This document shows positions 15,673-23,908 of a DNA stretch of 60,291 nucleotides, piece by piece. This DNA is from Oscillibacter sp. Lineage in GTDB: Bacteria; Bacillota; Clostridia; Oscillospirales; Oscillospiraceae. Numbering within the stretch: the stretch's first letter is position 1; each line of letters opens with the position of its first letter. The stretch spans positions 1 through 60,291 of the forward strand of contig JAFXQD010000053.1 in the NCBI GenBank assembly GCA_017527365.1, in the 5' to 3' direction. The notes beneath the pieces were generated by a model, which saw only the letters and a list, made by a program, of their open reading frames with translations, was not told the DNA's origin and ran no database searches. Both the position numbers and the translations under genes were made by a program.

Positions 15673-17163
15673 ATGACGGGAAAAGTATGGTTCGTGGGCG
15701 CGGGGCCCGGAGACGCGGGGCTGTTGACGTTGCGCGGGAAACAGGTCTTGGAGCGGGCGGACGCGGTCGTTTGCGACGCGACGATTTCTCCGGGCGTCCG
15801 GGCGCTGATACCGGGCGCGGCGCGGGTTATCGACGCCGGCAAGCGCGGCGGACGGCGGCGGATGTCGCGGGAAGCGGCAAGCCGCGTTCTGTTGGAGGAG
15901 GCGCTGGCGGGAAACAAGGTCGTGCGTCTGGAAGGCGGCGACCCGTTCCTGTTCGGGAGCGGCGGCGAGGAGGCGGAAACGCTGTCCGCGCACGGCGTCC
16001 CCTTCGAGGTCGTGCCGGGAGTGTCGAGCGCGTTTGCCGTCCCCGCCTACTTCGGAATCCCCGTAACCCGCAGGGACTGCGCCGCAGGCGTCCATATCGT
16101 CGCGGCGGAGAAGGGCGCGATTGACTACGAAACGCTTGCCCGCTTGGGCGGGACGCTCGTTTTCCTGTCGGGCGAGGCGTCGCTTGCGGAGATTTGCGCG
16201 GGACTGCTCGACGCCGGGACGAATCCCGACACGCCCGCCGCCGTGCTCTCGGAGGGCACGACGGCGCGTCAAAACGGCGTGTTCGCCGCGCTTTCCGAAC
16301 TGGAAGCCGCCTGTCCGAACCCCGCCGCGCCCGCGATAATCGTCGTGGGGGAGGTCTGCAAACTCGCGGAACGCCTCGCGTGGTACGACAAGCGTCCGCT
16401 GGCGGGCTTGCGCCTCGCCGTGACGCGCCCGAAAGGGCTGTCCGGCGAACTGGCGGAACGCCTGCGGGAGCGCGGCGCGGAAGTCCTTGAACTGCCAGCG
16501 CTTGAAACCGCGCCCATCCCCGACAACCGCGCCCTGTCCAACGCGCTCCGCGATTTGCGCGACCGCCTCTATGACTGGATTGTGTTTACCAGTCCGACAG
16601 GCGTCCGGACGTTCTTCGACGCCTTCTTTGAGAATGACGACACGCGCATTTTGTCCGGCGTGCGCATTGCCGCGCTTGGCCCCGCCACACGCGAGGCTTT
16701 GCGGAAGCGCGGCCTGCAGGCCGATTTCATGCCGTCCGCTTACGACGGCGCGTCCTTGGGCTGGGAACTGCTGAACATATGCGAGGAGCAGTCGCGGATA
16801 CTGATACCCCGCGCCGCGAAAGGCAATCGGGAATTGATAAACGCGCTCCGCCACGGCGACGACCTGTCCATAACGGAAGTGCCCGTATACGAAACCCGCC
16901 GCGCCGTATCGCGCAATATCGACGTAAAAGCGTTGCCGGACGCCGCCGCGCTCGATTACGTATTGTTCACAAGCGAATCGGCGGTGCGCGCCTTCGCGGC
17001 GTCGGTCAGGGGCGCGGACTTCTCGAAAATCCGCGCCGTGTGCGCCGGGGAAAAAACCGCGTCGCGGGCGCGTTCCTACGGTATGCGGGTCTGGACGGCG
17101 GAAGAGGCGACGTTAGACGCGCTGGCGGACTGCGTGGAAATCGCGGCGGCGGAGCGGCAGTAA
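15673..17163 (+). CDS. cobA-hemD: Fused uroporphyrinogen-III C-methyltransferase / uroporphyrinogen-III synthase
   Basis: The N-terminal half (residues 1-240) is SUMT: KVWFVGAGPGDAGLLTLRG, LEGGDPFLFGSGGEEAE, VVPGVSSAFAVPAYFGIPVTRR and AIIVVGEVC in pieces; it methylates uroporphyrinogen III to precorrin-2 using SAM. The C-terminal half (from about 250) is HemD: GLRLAVTRP, VFTSPTGVRTFF, ALGPATREALR and DYVLFTSESAVRAF; it cyclises hydroxymethylbilane. The fused enzyme channels tetrapyrrole to the sirohaem/cobalamin branch. Start ATG 15673 has GGAGG with seven-base spacing; an upstream in-frame GTG/ATG lacks this. No other haem or cobalamin gene is nearby, which is unusual for this fusion. Confidence 0.95.
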   Translation: MTGKVWFVGAGPGDAGLLTLRGKQVLERADAVVCDATISPGVRALIPGAARVIDAGKRGGRRRMSREAASRVLLEEALAGNKVVRLEGGDPFLFGSGGEEAETLSAHGVPFEVVPGVSSAFAVPAYFGIPVTRRDCAAGVHIVAAEKGAIDYETLARLGGTLVFLSGEASLAEICAGLLDAGTNPDTPAAVLSEGTTARQNGVFAALSELEAACPNPAAPAIIVVGEVCKLAERLAWYDKRPLAGLRLAVTRPKGLSGELAERLRERGAEVLELPALETAPIPDNRALSNALRDLRDRLYDWIVFTSPTGVRTFFDAFFENDDTRILSGVRIAALGPATREALRKRGLQADFMPSAYDGASLGWELLNICEEQSRILIPRAAKGNRELINALRHGDDLSITEVPVYETRRAVSRNIDVKALPDAAALDYVLFTSESAVRAFAASVRGADFSKIRAVCAGEKTASRARSYGMRVWTAEEATLDALADCVEIAAAERQ

Positions 17164-17176
17164 GGGGGAGAGAGCG

Positions 17177-18469
17177 TTGGACGAACGCGGCTTGAAGGAA
17201 ATTTACAGGGAAATCGGGATTTCGCCGGAAGTCTACGACTACGGCGAGCGGGCGCTGTCGGGACTGCGGGCGCGCTTCGACGCCATCGACCGCACGGCGG
17301 AATACAATCAGGCGAAAGTCCTCAACGCCATGCGCAAAAACCGCGTGGGCGCGGAGCACTTCGCCGCCACTACCGGGTACGGCTACAACGACGCGGGGCG
17401 CGACGCGTTGGAGCGCGTCTACGCCGACGTGTTCCATACGGAGGCGGCGCTTGTGCGCCCGCAGATTACGTGCGGCACCCACGCCTTGGCGGTCGCGCTG
17501 TCGGCGAACCTCCTGCCCGGAGACGAACTCCTCTCGCCCGTCGGCGCGCCCTACGACACGCTGGAAGAGGTCATCGGAATCCGGGAAAGCCGCTGTTCGC
17601 TCAAAGAGTACGGCGTGAGCTACGCGCAAGCCGACTTGAACCCGGACGGCTCGTTCAACTACCCGGCGATACGCGCCGCTATCAACGACAAAACGAAACT
17701 TATCACGATACAGCGCTCCAAGGGCTACGCCGTGCGCCCGTCGTTCTCGGCGGGGCAAATCGGGGAACTAATCCGCTTTTGCCGTTCGGTCAAGCCGGAC
17801 GTGAAAATCATGGTTGACAACTGCTACGGCGAGTTCGTAGAGCCGTTGGAGCCGTCCGACGTTGGCGCGGACATGGTCGTCGGGAGCCTGATTAAGAATC
17901 CGGGCGGCGGGCTGGCGCCGATTGGCGGCTACATCTGCGGGACGGCGGAATGCGTGGGGCGCTGCGCGTACCGCTTATCGGCGCCGGGGCTCGGACAGGA
18001 AGTCGGGGCGAATCTGGGGCTCCTGCCCGCGCTTTATCAGGGCTTCTTCCTCGCGCCGACCGTCACGGCGGGCGCGCTGAAAGGCGCGATTTTCGCCGCG
18101 TCGCTCTATGAGCCGCTCGGCTTTCCGTGCGTCCCCGCCGCCGCGGAGACGCGGCGCGACATCATACAGGCGGTTACGCTGGGAAGCCCGGAGGCAATGT
18201 CGGCGTTTTGCCTCGGCATACAGTCCGCCGCGCCCGTGGACAGCTACGTCACGCCCGTGCCCGGCGACATGCCCGGATACGACGCGCCCGTGATAATGGC
18301 GGCGGGCGCGTTCGTGCAGGGAAGCTCCATCGAGCTCTCCGCCGACGGCCCCGTGCGCCCGCCTTACGCCGTCTATTTTCAGGGCGGCTTGACGTGGAAC
18401 CACGCCAAGACCGGAATCCTGCTCAGCCTGCAAAAGATGATAGACGCGAATCTGGCGAAACTGCCGTAA
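17177..18469 (+). CDS. Aluminium-resistance / methionine gamma-lyase family PLP enzyme (YnbB-like)
   Basis: A 430-residue fold-type-I PLP enzyme of the family annotated as aluminium resistance protein or methionine gamma-lyase family. Seen: YNQAKVLNAMRKNRVG, RPQITCGTHALAVALSANL, DELLSPVGAPYDTLEEVIG, TIQRSKGYAVRPS, KIMVDNCYGEFVE (PLP-binding Asp) and VGSLIKNPGGGLAPIGGYI, whose lysine should form the PLP Schiff base. The true substrate in this family is poorly defined. Start TTG 17177 has GGGGGAG upstream; it begins 13 bases after cobA-hemD and is probably co-transcribed. In many Firmicutes the gene neighbours hfq/glnR instead. Confidence 0.88.
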   Translation: MDERGLKEIYREIGISPEVYDYGERALSGLRARFDAIDRTAEYNQAKVLNAMRKNRVGAEHFAATTGYGYNDAGRDALERVYADVFHTEAALVRPQITCGTHALAVALSANLLPGDELLSPVGAPYDTLEEVIGIRESRCSLKEYGVSYAQADLNPDGSFNYPAIRAAINDKTKLITIQRSKGYAVRPSFSAGQIGELIRFCRSVKPDVKIMVDNCYGEFVEPLEPSDVGADMVVGSLIKNPGGGLAPIGGYICGTAECVGRCAYRLSAPGLGQEVGANLGLLPALYQGFFLAPTVTAGALKGAIFAASLYEPLGFPCVPAAAETRRDIIQAVTLGSPEAMSAFCLGIQSAAPVDSYVTPVPGDMPGYDAPVIMAAGAFVQGSSIELSADGPVRPPYAVYFQGGLTWNHAKTGILLSLQKMIDANLAKLP

Positions 18470-18476
18470 ATAGAAA

Positions 18477-18504
18477 GCCCTCCCCCGCGTTTGCAGGGGA
18501 GGGC
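18477..18504 (+). terminator. GCCCTCCCC-type hairpin after the PLP enzyme gene
   Basis: GCCCTCCCC pairs with GGGGAGGGC around a short loop. It is one of several similar intergenic palindromes in the window; no T-run follows closely. Confidence 0.55.
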
Positions 18505-18590
18505 GGAATCTTTACCCAGTGCGGCTAAGGCTCGCGCTATGCACTAATTAACGGGTGCCTCATCTAACATTTGTCAGATATGGCAGATAA

Positions 18591-19562
18591 TTACGGCGTC
18601 ACGGCAATAGAGATATATCGTTTGAGGCCATTGGAAGCGCCGGTATTGTCCTTGCCGTACACATAATAACTGGCGTAATTTGAAATCAACGTTCTATGCG
18701 CCACCCATGTGTTACCTACTATCTCGTAAGAATCGTTGTAACGCCCTCCGGTGGAATACCTTCCCTTAATGGACAATCGAACAGCGTATCTCTCCCCTTC
18801 GTCTTTCCATGGCTCTCCCCACGTTTGGGAAATATATCCGTTATCATATCCATTGGCAGAAATGTCTATGCCAGTTAAGTTGTTCCCACGGAAAAATACG
18901 GTTACTGCCGTGTAGTTTCCAGCTTTCACTTGAACGCGAGACGGAAAAACGCGGACATCATTGGTGTAAACACTGCTCAGTTTCCAATATTGTTCACTGT
19001 CACTGGTGCAGACGTTTGAGCCGCTAACCGCCAAATAGGTGCCCACTCGGCTCTTAATTGCATACATTCCGTATCTTTCAACGAAACGCCAGAGTTGATT
19101 GTCGCCTCCATGGTAATCCCATAAAAGCACGTTTGCTCCGCTGTTGCTATCTCCGTTTGCAATGTCAAGGACTTTGCCAGAAGCCGTATGCTTGATGACA
19201 TAATAGCCATTGCCCACGTGTTGGATAACAAAATCCTGTGAACTGCCCAAATGGGAATCGCACACTAAGATGTTCGTTCCCGACGTTGAGCTTCCACCTT
19301 CAACGTCTAAAGACAGACTGGAATTAAAGGATGGGGAAATGCTGTATCTGCCTTGCGTCCAGTAACCCTGAATGTTGTCGTGGTAGCTCAAATCCGGAAT
19401 TTTTGCTTGGAGCAACAAAGGCGCGGTTTTAGAATCGTAGGTTCGATAAAAGTCCTTGTCCGGGTCATACTTATCCAACGCCTGAGCGGGGACAACGAGC
19501 ATGACGGAGACCATGAGAATCGCCAAGAACAGCGACAAGAAACGCTTTGCGCTCTTGTTCAT
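18591..19562 (-). CDS. Secreted ricin-type beta-trefoil lectin domain protein
   Basis: A 323-residue exported protein. Seen: a signal peptide (MNKSAKRF then a Leu/Val-rich core, ending near PAQA at residue 28), a ricin-B beta-trefoil from about residue 70 to 195 (SLSLDVEGG, SQDFVIQHVGNGYYVIKH, SGKVLDIANGDSNSGANVLLW, DNQLWRFV, the QxW-type repeats of carbohydrate binders), and a C-terminal Tyr-rich beta region (from about 205) that I do not recognise. It probably binds extracellular glycans. Base composition is visibly more A/T-rich and codon use less GC3-biased than in the neighbours, suggesting transfer. AAGGAGG precedes the ATG. The structured RNA candidate and its promoter lie upstream on the same strand. 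Confidence 0.85.
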   Translation of the reverse strand: MNKSAKRFLSLFLAILMVSVMLVVPAQALDKYDPDKDFYRTYDSKTAPLLLQAKIPDLSYHDNIQGYWTQGRYSISPSFNSSLSLDVEGGSSTSGTNILVCDSHLGSSQDFVIQHVGNGYYVIKHTASGKVLDIANGDSNSGANVLLWDYHGGDNQLWRFVERYGMYAIKSRVGTYLAVSGSNVCTSDSEQYWKLSSVYTNDVRVFPSRVQVKAGNYTAVTVFFRGNNLTGIDISANGYDNGYISQTWGEPWKDEGERYAVRLSIKGRYSTGGRYNDSYEIVGNTWVAHRTLISNYASYYVYGKDNTGASNGLKRYISIAVTP

Positions 19563-19640
19563 AGGTTGATTCCTCCTTTCAACGCATATTCCGATAGGTT
19601 CTATTTTTGCCGGACGCCACCTCTCTTTCTATTGCGGAAT

Positions 19641-19937
19641 CCTGTCCTGACAGGGCGTCATGGGGGAACGGGCAAGCCGTCCCCCGGACTGCCGCTGTCA
19701 GAAACACGAGGGGCGGCGTTGAGCGCATAACTCAACGCCGCCCTGAAAAACTTCAAAGCGTTCCCCGCAAAGCCTATAGTAAGCCCTCCGCGATTGTAAG
19801 AAAACGGGAAAACGGGCATAATGAGCCTTGCGGCGCGGACTTTCGTCCGCTGTGTTGAGTGGTCAGCGCACTCGGCATAAGACCGCACTGTGTTGCTACC
19901 ACTTTGCGGTCGCCGCTTGTCGTCCCTGTGTTTCTTA
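19641..19937 (-). ncRNA. Candidate large structured RNA (leader of the lectin gene or independent)
   Basis: No open frame with coding character lies here, yet the minus strand folds well after a strong promoter. A closing helix pairs 19911-19916 with 19830-19835 and encloses three hairpins: 19905-19910/19882-19887 with a 17-base loop, 19869-19873/19857-19861, and 19845-19849/19836-19840 capped by GAAA. The first loop (GUGGU) can pair with ACCAC next to the second hairpin. The heptamer AACACAG occurs three times in single-stranded positions. Downstream are a 13-pair hairpin (19731-19743/19711-19723) and a further stem at 19649-19699. It is not RNase P, tmRNA, SRP RNA or a riboswitch class I know. 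Existence and exact ends are inferred. Confidence 0.45.
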
Positions 19938-19943
19938 ACCGAC

Positions 19944-19972
19944 ATCATACCAGAAAACTTTCCCTTTTGCAA
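19944..19972 (-). promoter_or_regulatory. Promoter of the structured RNA / lectin unit
   Basis: Minus-strand TTGCAA, 17-base spacer, TATGAT with an extended TGG. The RNA would start near 19937, just before the folded region. Confidence 0.75.
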
Positions 19973-20000
19973 TACCTTTCGACAAAGTTTTTTAAAAATT

Positions 20001-20068
20001 TTTTCCCGCCGCGCCCCTGCGCGACGGGAATTTTTTCCATTTTCGCCCCCCGCCCTGTCGCGGGGGCG
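20001..20068. terminator. Two consecutive hairpins after the helical-protein gene
   Basis: Directly after the minus-strand stop lies a CGCCCCC/GGGGGCG stem (about 20044-20068). It is followed by a 12-pair stem with one mismatch (20003-20014 with 20019-20030) bordered by T-runs on both strands, so it can terminate in either direction. Confidence 0.8.
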
Positions 20069-20074
20069 TTTTCG

Positions 20075-20596
20075 TCACTGCGCGGCGTCGGCAATCCAGA
20101 GCGGCTCCCGTTCCCCGGACGCCTCCCCGGTCTCCTCCCACGGGATTTCCTCCGCCTCTTCCGCCTCCGTCAACAAGCTTTCCGCCTCGCCGCCGTCCTC
20201 CGACTGGCGGGCTATCATGTCGTTTTCCAGCTTGCTCTTGACCGCCAGCGCCAACAGGCGGTTTTGCGTGCACTCCTTCAAGACGCTGTTAATCGCCTGT
20301 TGCATGGCGTACTGCGCGGCGGCGCGGTCCTCCTCAATCGCCGTGCGCAGGCGCTCGTTCTTGCCCGTGACGGCGTTCCACAGGCGGCGGAACAGGCTCT
20401 GTTCGGAAAGCCCGTTCGCCTTCGCCGCCGCGCTGGTCAGCGCCGACGAGCATTCCAGCGCAAGCTCTTCAATCTGCGCGTAGTTGTCGCGGCTCTGCCG
20501 CAACATCTCCTCGATGACCTTGTCAATCTCGCCCGCGCAAGCCGCCGTCAAGTGCTCCGACGGCGCCGCGCCCGGCGCTGCAATCAAGTTTTCCAT
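20075..20596 (-). CDS. Uncharacterised acidic alpha-helical protein
   Basis: A 173-residue protein that I cannot place in a named family. It is predicted to be largely helical and cytoplasmic: EIDKVIEEMLRQSRDNYAQIEELALECSSAL in pieces suggests a coiled coil, followed by LFRRLWNAVTGKNERLRTAIEEDRAAAQYAMQQAINSVL in pieces and an acidic tail rich in Glu (from about residue 133). No signal peptide or membrane segment. It begins 12 bases after the patatin-like gene and shares its transcript, which suggests a linked role, perhaps as a partner of the lipase. AAAGGAG precedes the ATG. Confidence 0.75.
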   Translation of the reverse strand: MENLIAAPGAAPSEHLTAACAGEIDKVIEEMLRQSRDNYAQIEELALECSSALTSAAAKANGLSEQSLFRRLWNAVTGKNERLRTAIEEDRAAAQYAMQQAINSVLKECTQNRLLALAVKSKLENDMIARQSEDGGEAESLLTEAEEAEEIPWEETGEASGEREPLWIADAAQ

Positions 20597-20608
20597 GCGG
20601 CTTCTCCT

Positions 20609-21709
20609 TTATCGCGCCGTGAGCGCGTCGTCCTCCGTGGGGACGCCCTCCTGCAAGGCTTCCACGTCCATGCCGGGATTGTCCGGGAGTTCGCCGGAGA
20701 GCGAAAACTCCTCCATCATTTCCTCGAACGCCTCGCGCCCTATCGACAGCGCCCCCGTTTTCTGCGCCCTCAGCATGTTCACGCGGTCTTGGTAGCGCCG
20801 CTCCGACTCCTCGAACGCCTGAAAAATCAACTCGTTCTGCCTGTGAATCATGGCGGCGTCCACGAACCCGCCGAGGGCTTTTTTGGCGTCCTCGTAGCCC
20901 TGCGCCATGCGCCGCGCCGCGCCGCCCGCGCTGAAATCCAGCGTCCCGTCCATCAGCCCGCCGAGGTCGGACTGCGGCGTAATCTCAATCAGCTTGGAGT
21001 TCGGGTAGCGCTTATGGTTGATTAAAACGTCCTGCGTCAGGTGCACGACGATAATGTACTTGACATCCAGCGCCGCCACGGGCGCGACGGGGGTATTGTC
21101 GCCGAGGAACGGCACGCCGCCGTCGCAGTAGGTCTCGTCGCGGAAGTCGACGTTCTGGAATACGACGGGAATCGCGGAGGACGCCAGCAGGATAGTCTGC
21201 GCCTCTTCGGGCGCGTACTCGCGGAGGTCAAAGCGGCGCACTTTGAAATTCGGCGTCCGCAGGCAGGTTGCGAAACAAGGCATGGGCGCGTTGCGGATAG
21301 CGTCAAAGTCCACGCCCTCGCGCATGAGGTAAAGCAGGCCCTCGCGGGAGAACGGCGCCGCCTGCCGGATTCTGCCGAAAATCGCGGGCGCCATCGCCGC
21401 GACGGGCGGGAGCGGGCGCGAGTACGACGAGGGCTGAATCCCGGATTCCAACAGCCATTTCAGCACGTCCTCTTCCGTCAGGGAGGCGGGGGAGAGGATG
21501 AGTTCGGGCTTCATATTGCCCCATATCTTTTCGGCGCGTTGAAAGTCGCCGGCGGCGAACAGGGCGGCGTTGAGCGCCCCGACCGACGTGCCCGACACCG
21601 CGCACACGCTCTTGTCAAGCCCCGCCTCGCGGAGGTACTTCCACACGCCGATTTGGTAGGCGCCCTTGCCGCCGCCGCCCGCCAACACTAATCCGATGCC
21701 GTTCAACAA
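20609..21709 (-). CDS. Patatin-like phospholipase
   Basis: A 366-residue Ser-Asp dyad lipase. Seen: the oxyanion loop [15 protein letters not shown] at residues 8-22, the nucleophile elbow GTSVG near residues 40-44, and YCDGGVPF with the catalytic Asp of the D-G-G motif. It should hydrolyse acyl ester bonds of membrane lipids. No signal peptide, so it acts in the cytoplasm or at the inner leaflet. A long C-terminal region from about residue 260 is helical and acidic. Start is TTG at 21707-21709 (a second TTG follows directly) behind AAGGGGGA. It forms an operon with the helical protein downstream. Confidence 0.9.
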   Translation of the reverse strand: MLNGIGLVLAGGGGKGAYQIGVWKYLREAGLDKSVCAVSGTSVGALNAALFAAGDFQRAEKIWGNMKPELILSPASLTEEDVLKWLLESGIQPSSYSRPLPPVAAMAPAIFGRIRQAAPFSREGLLYLMREGVDFDAIRNAPMPCFATCLRTPNFKVRRFDLREYAPEEAQTILLASSAIPVVFQNVDFRDETYCDGGVPFLGDNTPVAPVAALDVKYIIVVHLTQDVLINHKRYPNSKLIEITPQSDLGGLMDGTLDFSAGGAARRMAQGYEDAKKALGGFVDAAMIHRQNELIFQAFEESERRYQDRVNMLRAQKTGALSIGREAFEEMMEEFSLSGELPDNPGMDVEALQEGVPTEDDALTAR

Positions 21710-21747
21710 AATTCCCCCTTAACGCGTTTTTTCAGACGCCGGAGGCT

Positions 21748-21776
21748 ATTGTACGCCCCGGCGCCGGAAATTGCAA
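21748..21776 (-). promoter_or_regulatory. Promoter of the patatin operon
   Basis: Minus-strand TTGCAA, 17-base spacer, TACAAT, about 35 bases before the patatin start codon. Confidence 0.7.
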
Positions 21777-21818
21777 TAGGAATTTTGGGAATTTCTTCCA
21801 TGCATTGGCGCACAAAAA

Positions 21819-21843
21819 GCCCTCCCCGCGTCGCGGGGAAGGG
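21819..21843 (-). terminator. Terminator of the SPFH/TPM operon
   Basis: On the minus strand CCCTTCCCCGCG pairs with CGGGGAGGG and a CTTTTT run follows. It belongs to the recurring CCCTCCCC palindrome type. Confidence 0.75.
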
Positions 21844-21856
21844 AAAAAAGGCTTGA

Positions 21857-22699
21857 TTAGAAACTTCCGCTTCTGCCGGAGTGCCCGCCGCCGCTGTGGT
21901 GCGAACTGCCGCCGCTGTCGCTGTCGTCGTGGACCTTAGTACGGCTTTCCGTGACATGGGTAAAGCGGTCGGACTTTACGCGGATTTTCAAGGTGTGCGG
22001 AATAACGTACTCTTTCGCCTGCGTAGCCTCTTCCACGGAGTCCATTTGCGCAAGCAGAAGCAGGGAAATTATGATTGTGATTACGGCGGGAATGCCTATC
22101 ACAATCGCCCACTCGAACAGTCCCGGCTCGTCGTCGTAATCTGCGCTGCCGTCGTCGGGGTGGTAGTCGCCGTACTCGTCCCAGCCGACGGGCTCGCCGT
22201 TCGCCGCCGCTTCCAGCAGGTACTCGCTCCAGTCCATGTACTCCTTGAAGCCGCCCGCCCAGTCGTCGTTGCGGAAACAGGACAGCATGGCGTTTTCCAG
22301 AGAATCGCGCCCGCCTTCCGTGAAAGCAATGTCGCCGTATCCGGTGTAGACAAGCGCGTACTTGCGGTTATTCATGCTCATGAAGAGCATTTCGCCGCTG
22401 TGGTCGTCGCCGAAACCGTAGCCCCATTCGTCATAGAGCGCTACCGCGAAGTCGTAGGCGTCGTCGTAGCCGTATTCGCTGAAATCGTCCATGACGACGA
22501 TGTACACGCCGAAGCCGTAGGTCTCCGCGACGGACGCCGCCTGATTTTCAAGGGCTTGCGCCTGCCCGTCGGACAGGATTCCGGCGAAGTCGGTCACGTA
22601 CTCGCCCTCGAACGCGAACGCCCCCGCGCACAGCGCCGCGCAGAGAAGCAGGGAGAATCCGCACAGCCGCGCCATGCGGGAAAAGGAAAAACGTTTCAT
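21857..22699 (-). CDS. TPM-domain membrane protein (YdjH/YgcG-like)
   Basis: A 280-residue exported protein. Seen: signal peptide or N-terminal anchor (residues 5-30), a TPM domain (residues 32-165) with YVTDFAGILSDGQAQALENQA, GFGVYIVVMDDF, SGEMLFMSMNNRKYALVYTG and an acidic patch, one membrane helix near 197-217, and a C-terminal Ser/Gly/His-rich tail. Domain order resembles YdjH, which in Bacillus works with YdjG as the membrane anchor for YdjI in the PspA envelope-stress system. It is the last gene of a three-gene run with an SPFH protein and a zinc-ribbon protein. AGGGGGGCGGAGG precedes the ATG. Confidence 0.85.
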   Translation of the reverse strand: MKRFSFSRMARLCGFSLLLCAALCAGAFAFEGEYVTDFAGILSDGQAQALENQAASVAETYGFGVYIVVMDDFSEYGYDDAYDFAVALYDEWGYGFGDDHSGEMLFMSMNNRKYALVYTGYGDIAFTEGGRDSLENAMLSCFRNDDWAGGFKEYMDWSEYLLEAAANGEPVGWDEYGDYHPDDGSADYDDEPGLFEWAIVIGIPAVITIIISLLLLAQMDSVEEATQAKEYVIPHTLKIRVKSDRFTHVTESRTKVHDDSDSGGSSHHSGGGHSGRSGSF

Positions 22700-22714
22700 G
22701 CCCTCCGCCCCCCT

Positions 22715-23836
22715 TCACGTCAAGAAAAACCAGTAGGACGCCGCGCCGAGGGCGCCGAAAATCCCGGCGAACGTCAGCCAGAATTTCGCCCAGTTCACGG
22801 GCAGATTGCCCACCATTTTGCCGCTCTGCGCGTTCATAGCGAACAGGAAGTTCTTCCCGTTCCACTTTGTGCTCAACAGCCACACGGGCAGAAGGGCGTA
22901 ATGCACTTTCCCCCGCTTTATGCGGACGTTTTTCGATTCCATGGAACAGGTCGAGTAGCCGCTCACCGTGTCTTGGAGCATTTCCACAACTGTGTTTGAG
23001 CACCTTTCGTCGGCGCGGCGGGCGCATTCCTCCACGGAAACGTCGTAACGGTCGGCTAAGAAGCCGGGCAGGTACGCCGCAGAGAACGCTTTCAGCTCGC
23101 CGTAGTCGAAAGGCTCTATGGAGTCCATCATGTCGTTGGGCATACGCTTGGACGCGTCCACGGGGACGCGCTCAAACTCCACGCTTCCGGCGCGGCGCAC
23201 GTCGTAATGGCGCGTCGTCGTGACCTCGTAATCGCCGTCCCTGTGGGAGCTCTCCTGCGTGGCGTGGAACTGTATGTCGGCGTCCGCCTTGCCGTCGAAC
23301 AGCCAGAACGGGACGTAAACGCCCTGCACTTCCTCGATGTGGTTCTGCTTGGAAAACCTTTTCGGGAGCAGGTACTTGCCCTTGTAATGCTTTTTCAGGG
23401 CTTCCACGGCGGCGTTTTTGTCGAGCTTGAACGGGATGACGTAATCCGGCTTCAACGCGCCGGAAAACTGTCCGGGGACAATGGCATTGTTCCCGCAGTA
23501 GGGGCAGCAGGTCGCGGCGGTGGCTTTTGCGCAAATCAGCTCCGCGCCGCACGACGGGCAGGAATAGGTTTTCAGCCCGTCGGCGTCCGCGCCCCAGTCG
23601 GCGTCAAGTTCGGACGTGTCCCACTCGCCGCCGGATTCCCCCGCCTGTTCCGCCTTCTCGGATTCCTCTTGGAAAGCGTCGGCGGCTTTGGCTTCGTCGC
23701 CCGCCATGCGCTCTTCGATGTCGGCGACTTCATAGGAGCTTCCGCAGTAGTCGCACTGCAACTTTCCGGAGTCGCCCGCGAACCGCAAAGGGCCCCCGCA
23801 AGCCGGGCACTTGTAGTTTGTAATCTGGGAGGGCAT
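22715..23836 (-). CDS. Double zinc-ribbon protein with C-terminal membrane helix (YdjG-like)
   Basis: A 373-residue protein with two zinc ribbons: YKCPACGG...LQCDYCGSSYEV (residues 8-36) and YSCPSCGAEL...CCPYCGNNAIV (about 90-120). Between them is an acidic linker. The body has PDYVIPFKLDKNAAVEALKKHY and VQGVYVPFWLFDGKADADI in pieces, typical of the TFIIB-like zinc-ribbon family of Firmicutes, and a hydrophobic C-terminus (about 350-372) that may insert in the membrane. YdjG of Bacillus has the same zinc-ribbon plus membrane plan and acts with YdjH. It is 15 bases before the TPM gene and follows the SPFH gene, so an operon is clear. Confidence 0.83.
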   Translation of the reverse strand: MPSQITNYKCPACGGPLRFAGDSGKLQCDYCGSSYEVADIEERMAGDEAKAADAFQEESEKAEQAGESGGEWDTSELDADWGADADGLKTYSCPSCGAELICAKATAATCCPYCGNNAIVPGQFSGALKPDYVIPFKLDKNAAVEALKKHYKGKYLLPKRFSKQNHIEEVQGVYVPFWLFDGKADADIQFHATQESSHRDGDYEVTTTRHYDVRRAGSVEFERVPVDASKRMPNDMMDSIEPFDYGELKAFSAAYLPGFLADRYDVSVEECARRADERCSNTVVEMLQDTVSGYSTCSMESKNVRIKRGKVHYALLPVWLLSTKWNGKNFLFAMNAQSGKMVGNLPVNWAKFWLTFAGIFGALGAASYWFFLT

Positions 23837-23908
23837 TCCATCAGCCCCTTTCGTCAGACTTGAAAGGCGGCGCCGCGCCCTTGAAAGACAGCGGCGCCGT
23901 CGCGCTGT

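Noticed and set aside
19830..19916. RNase P RNA, because of a GAAAGUCCG string
   Set aside because: The string is simply a GAAA-capped hairpin; the surrounding conserved RNase P regions are missing.
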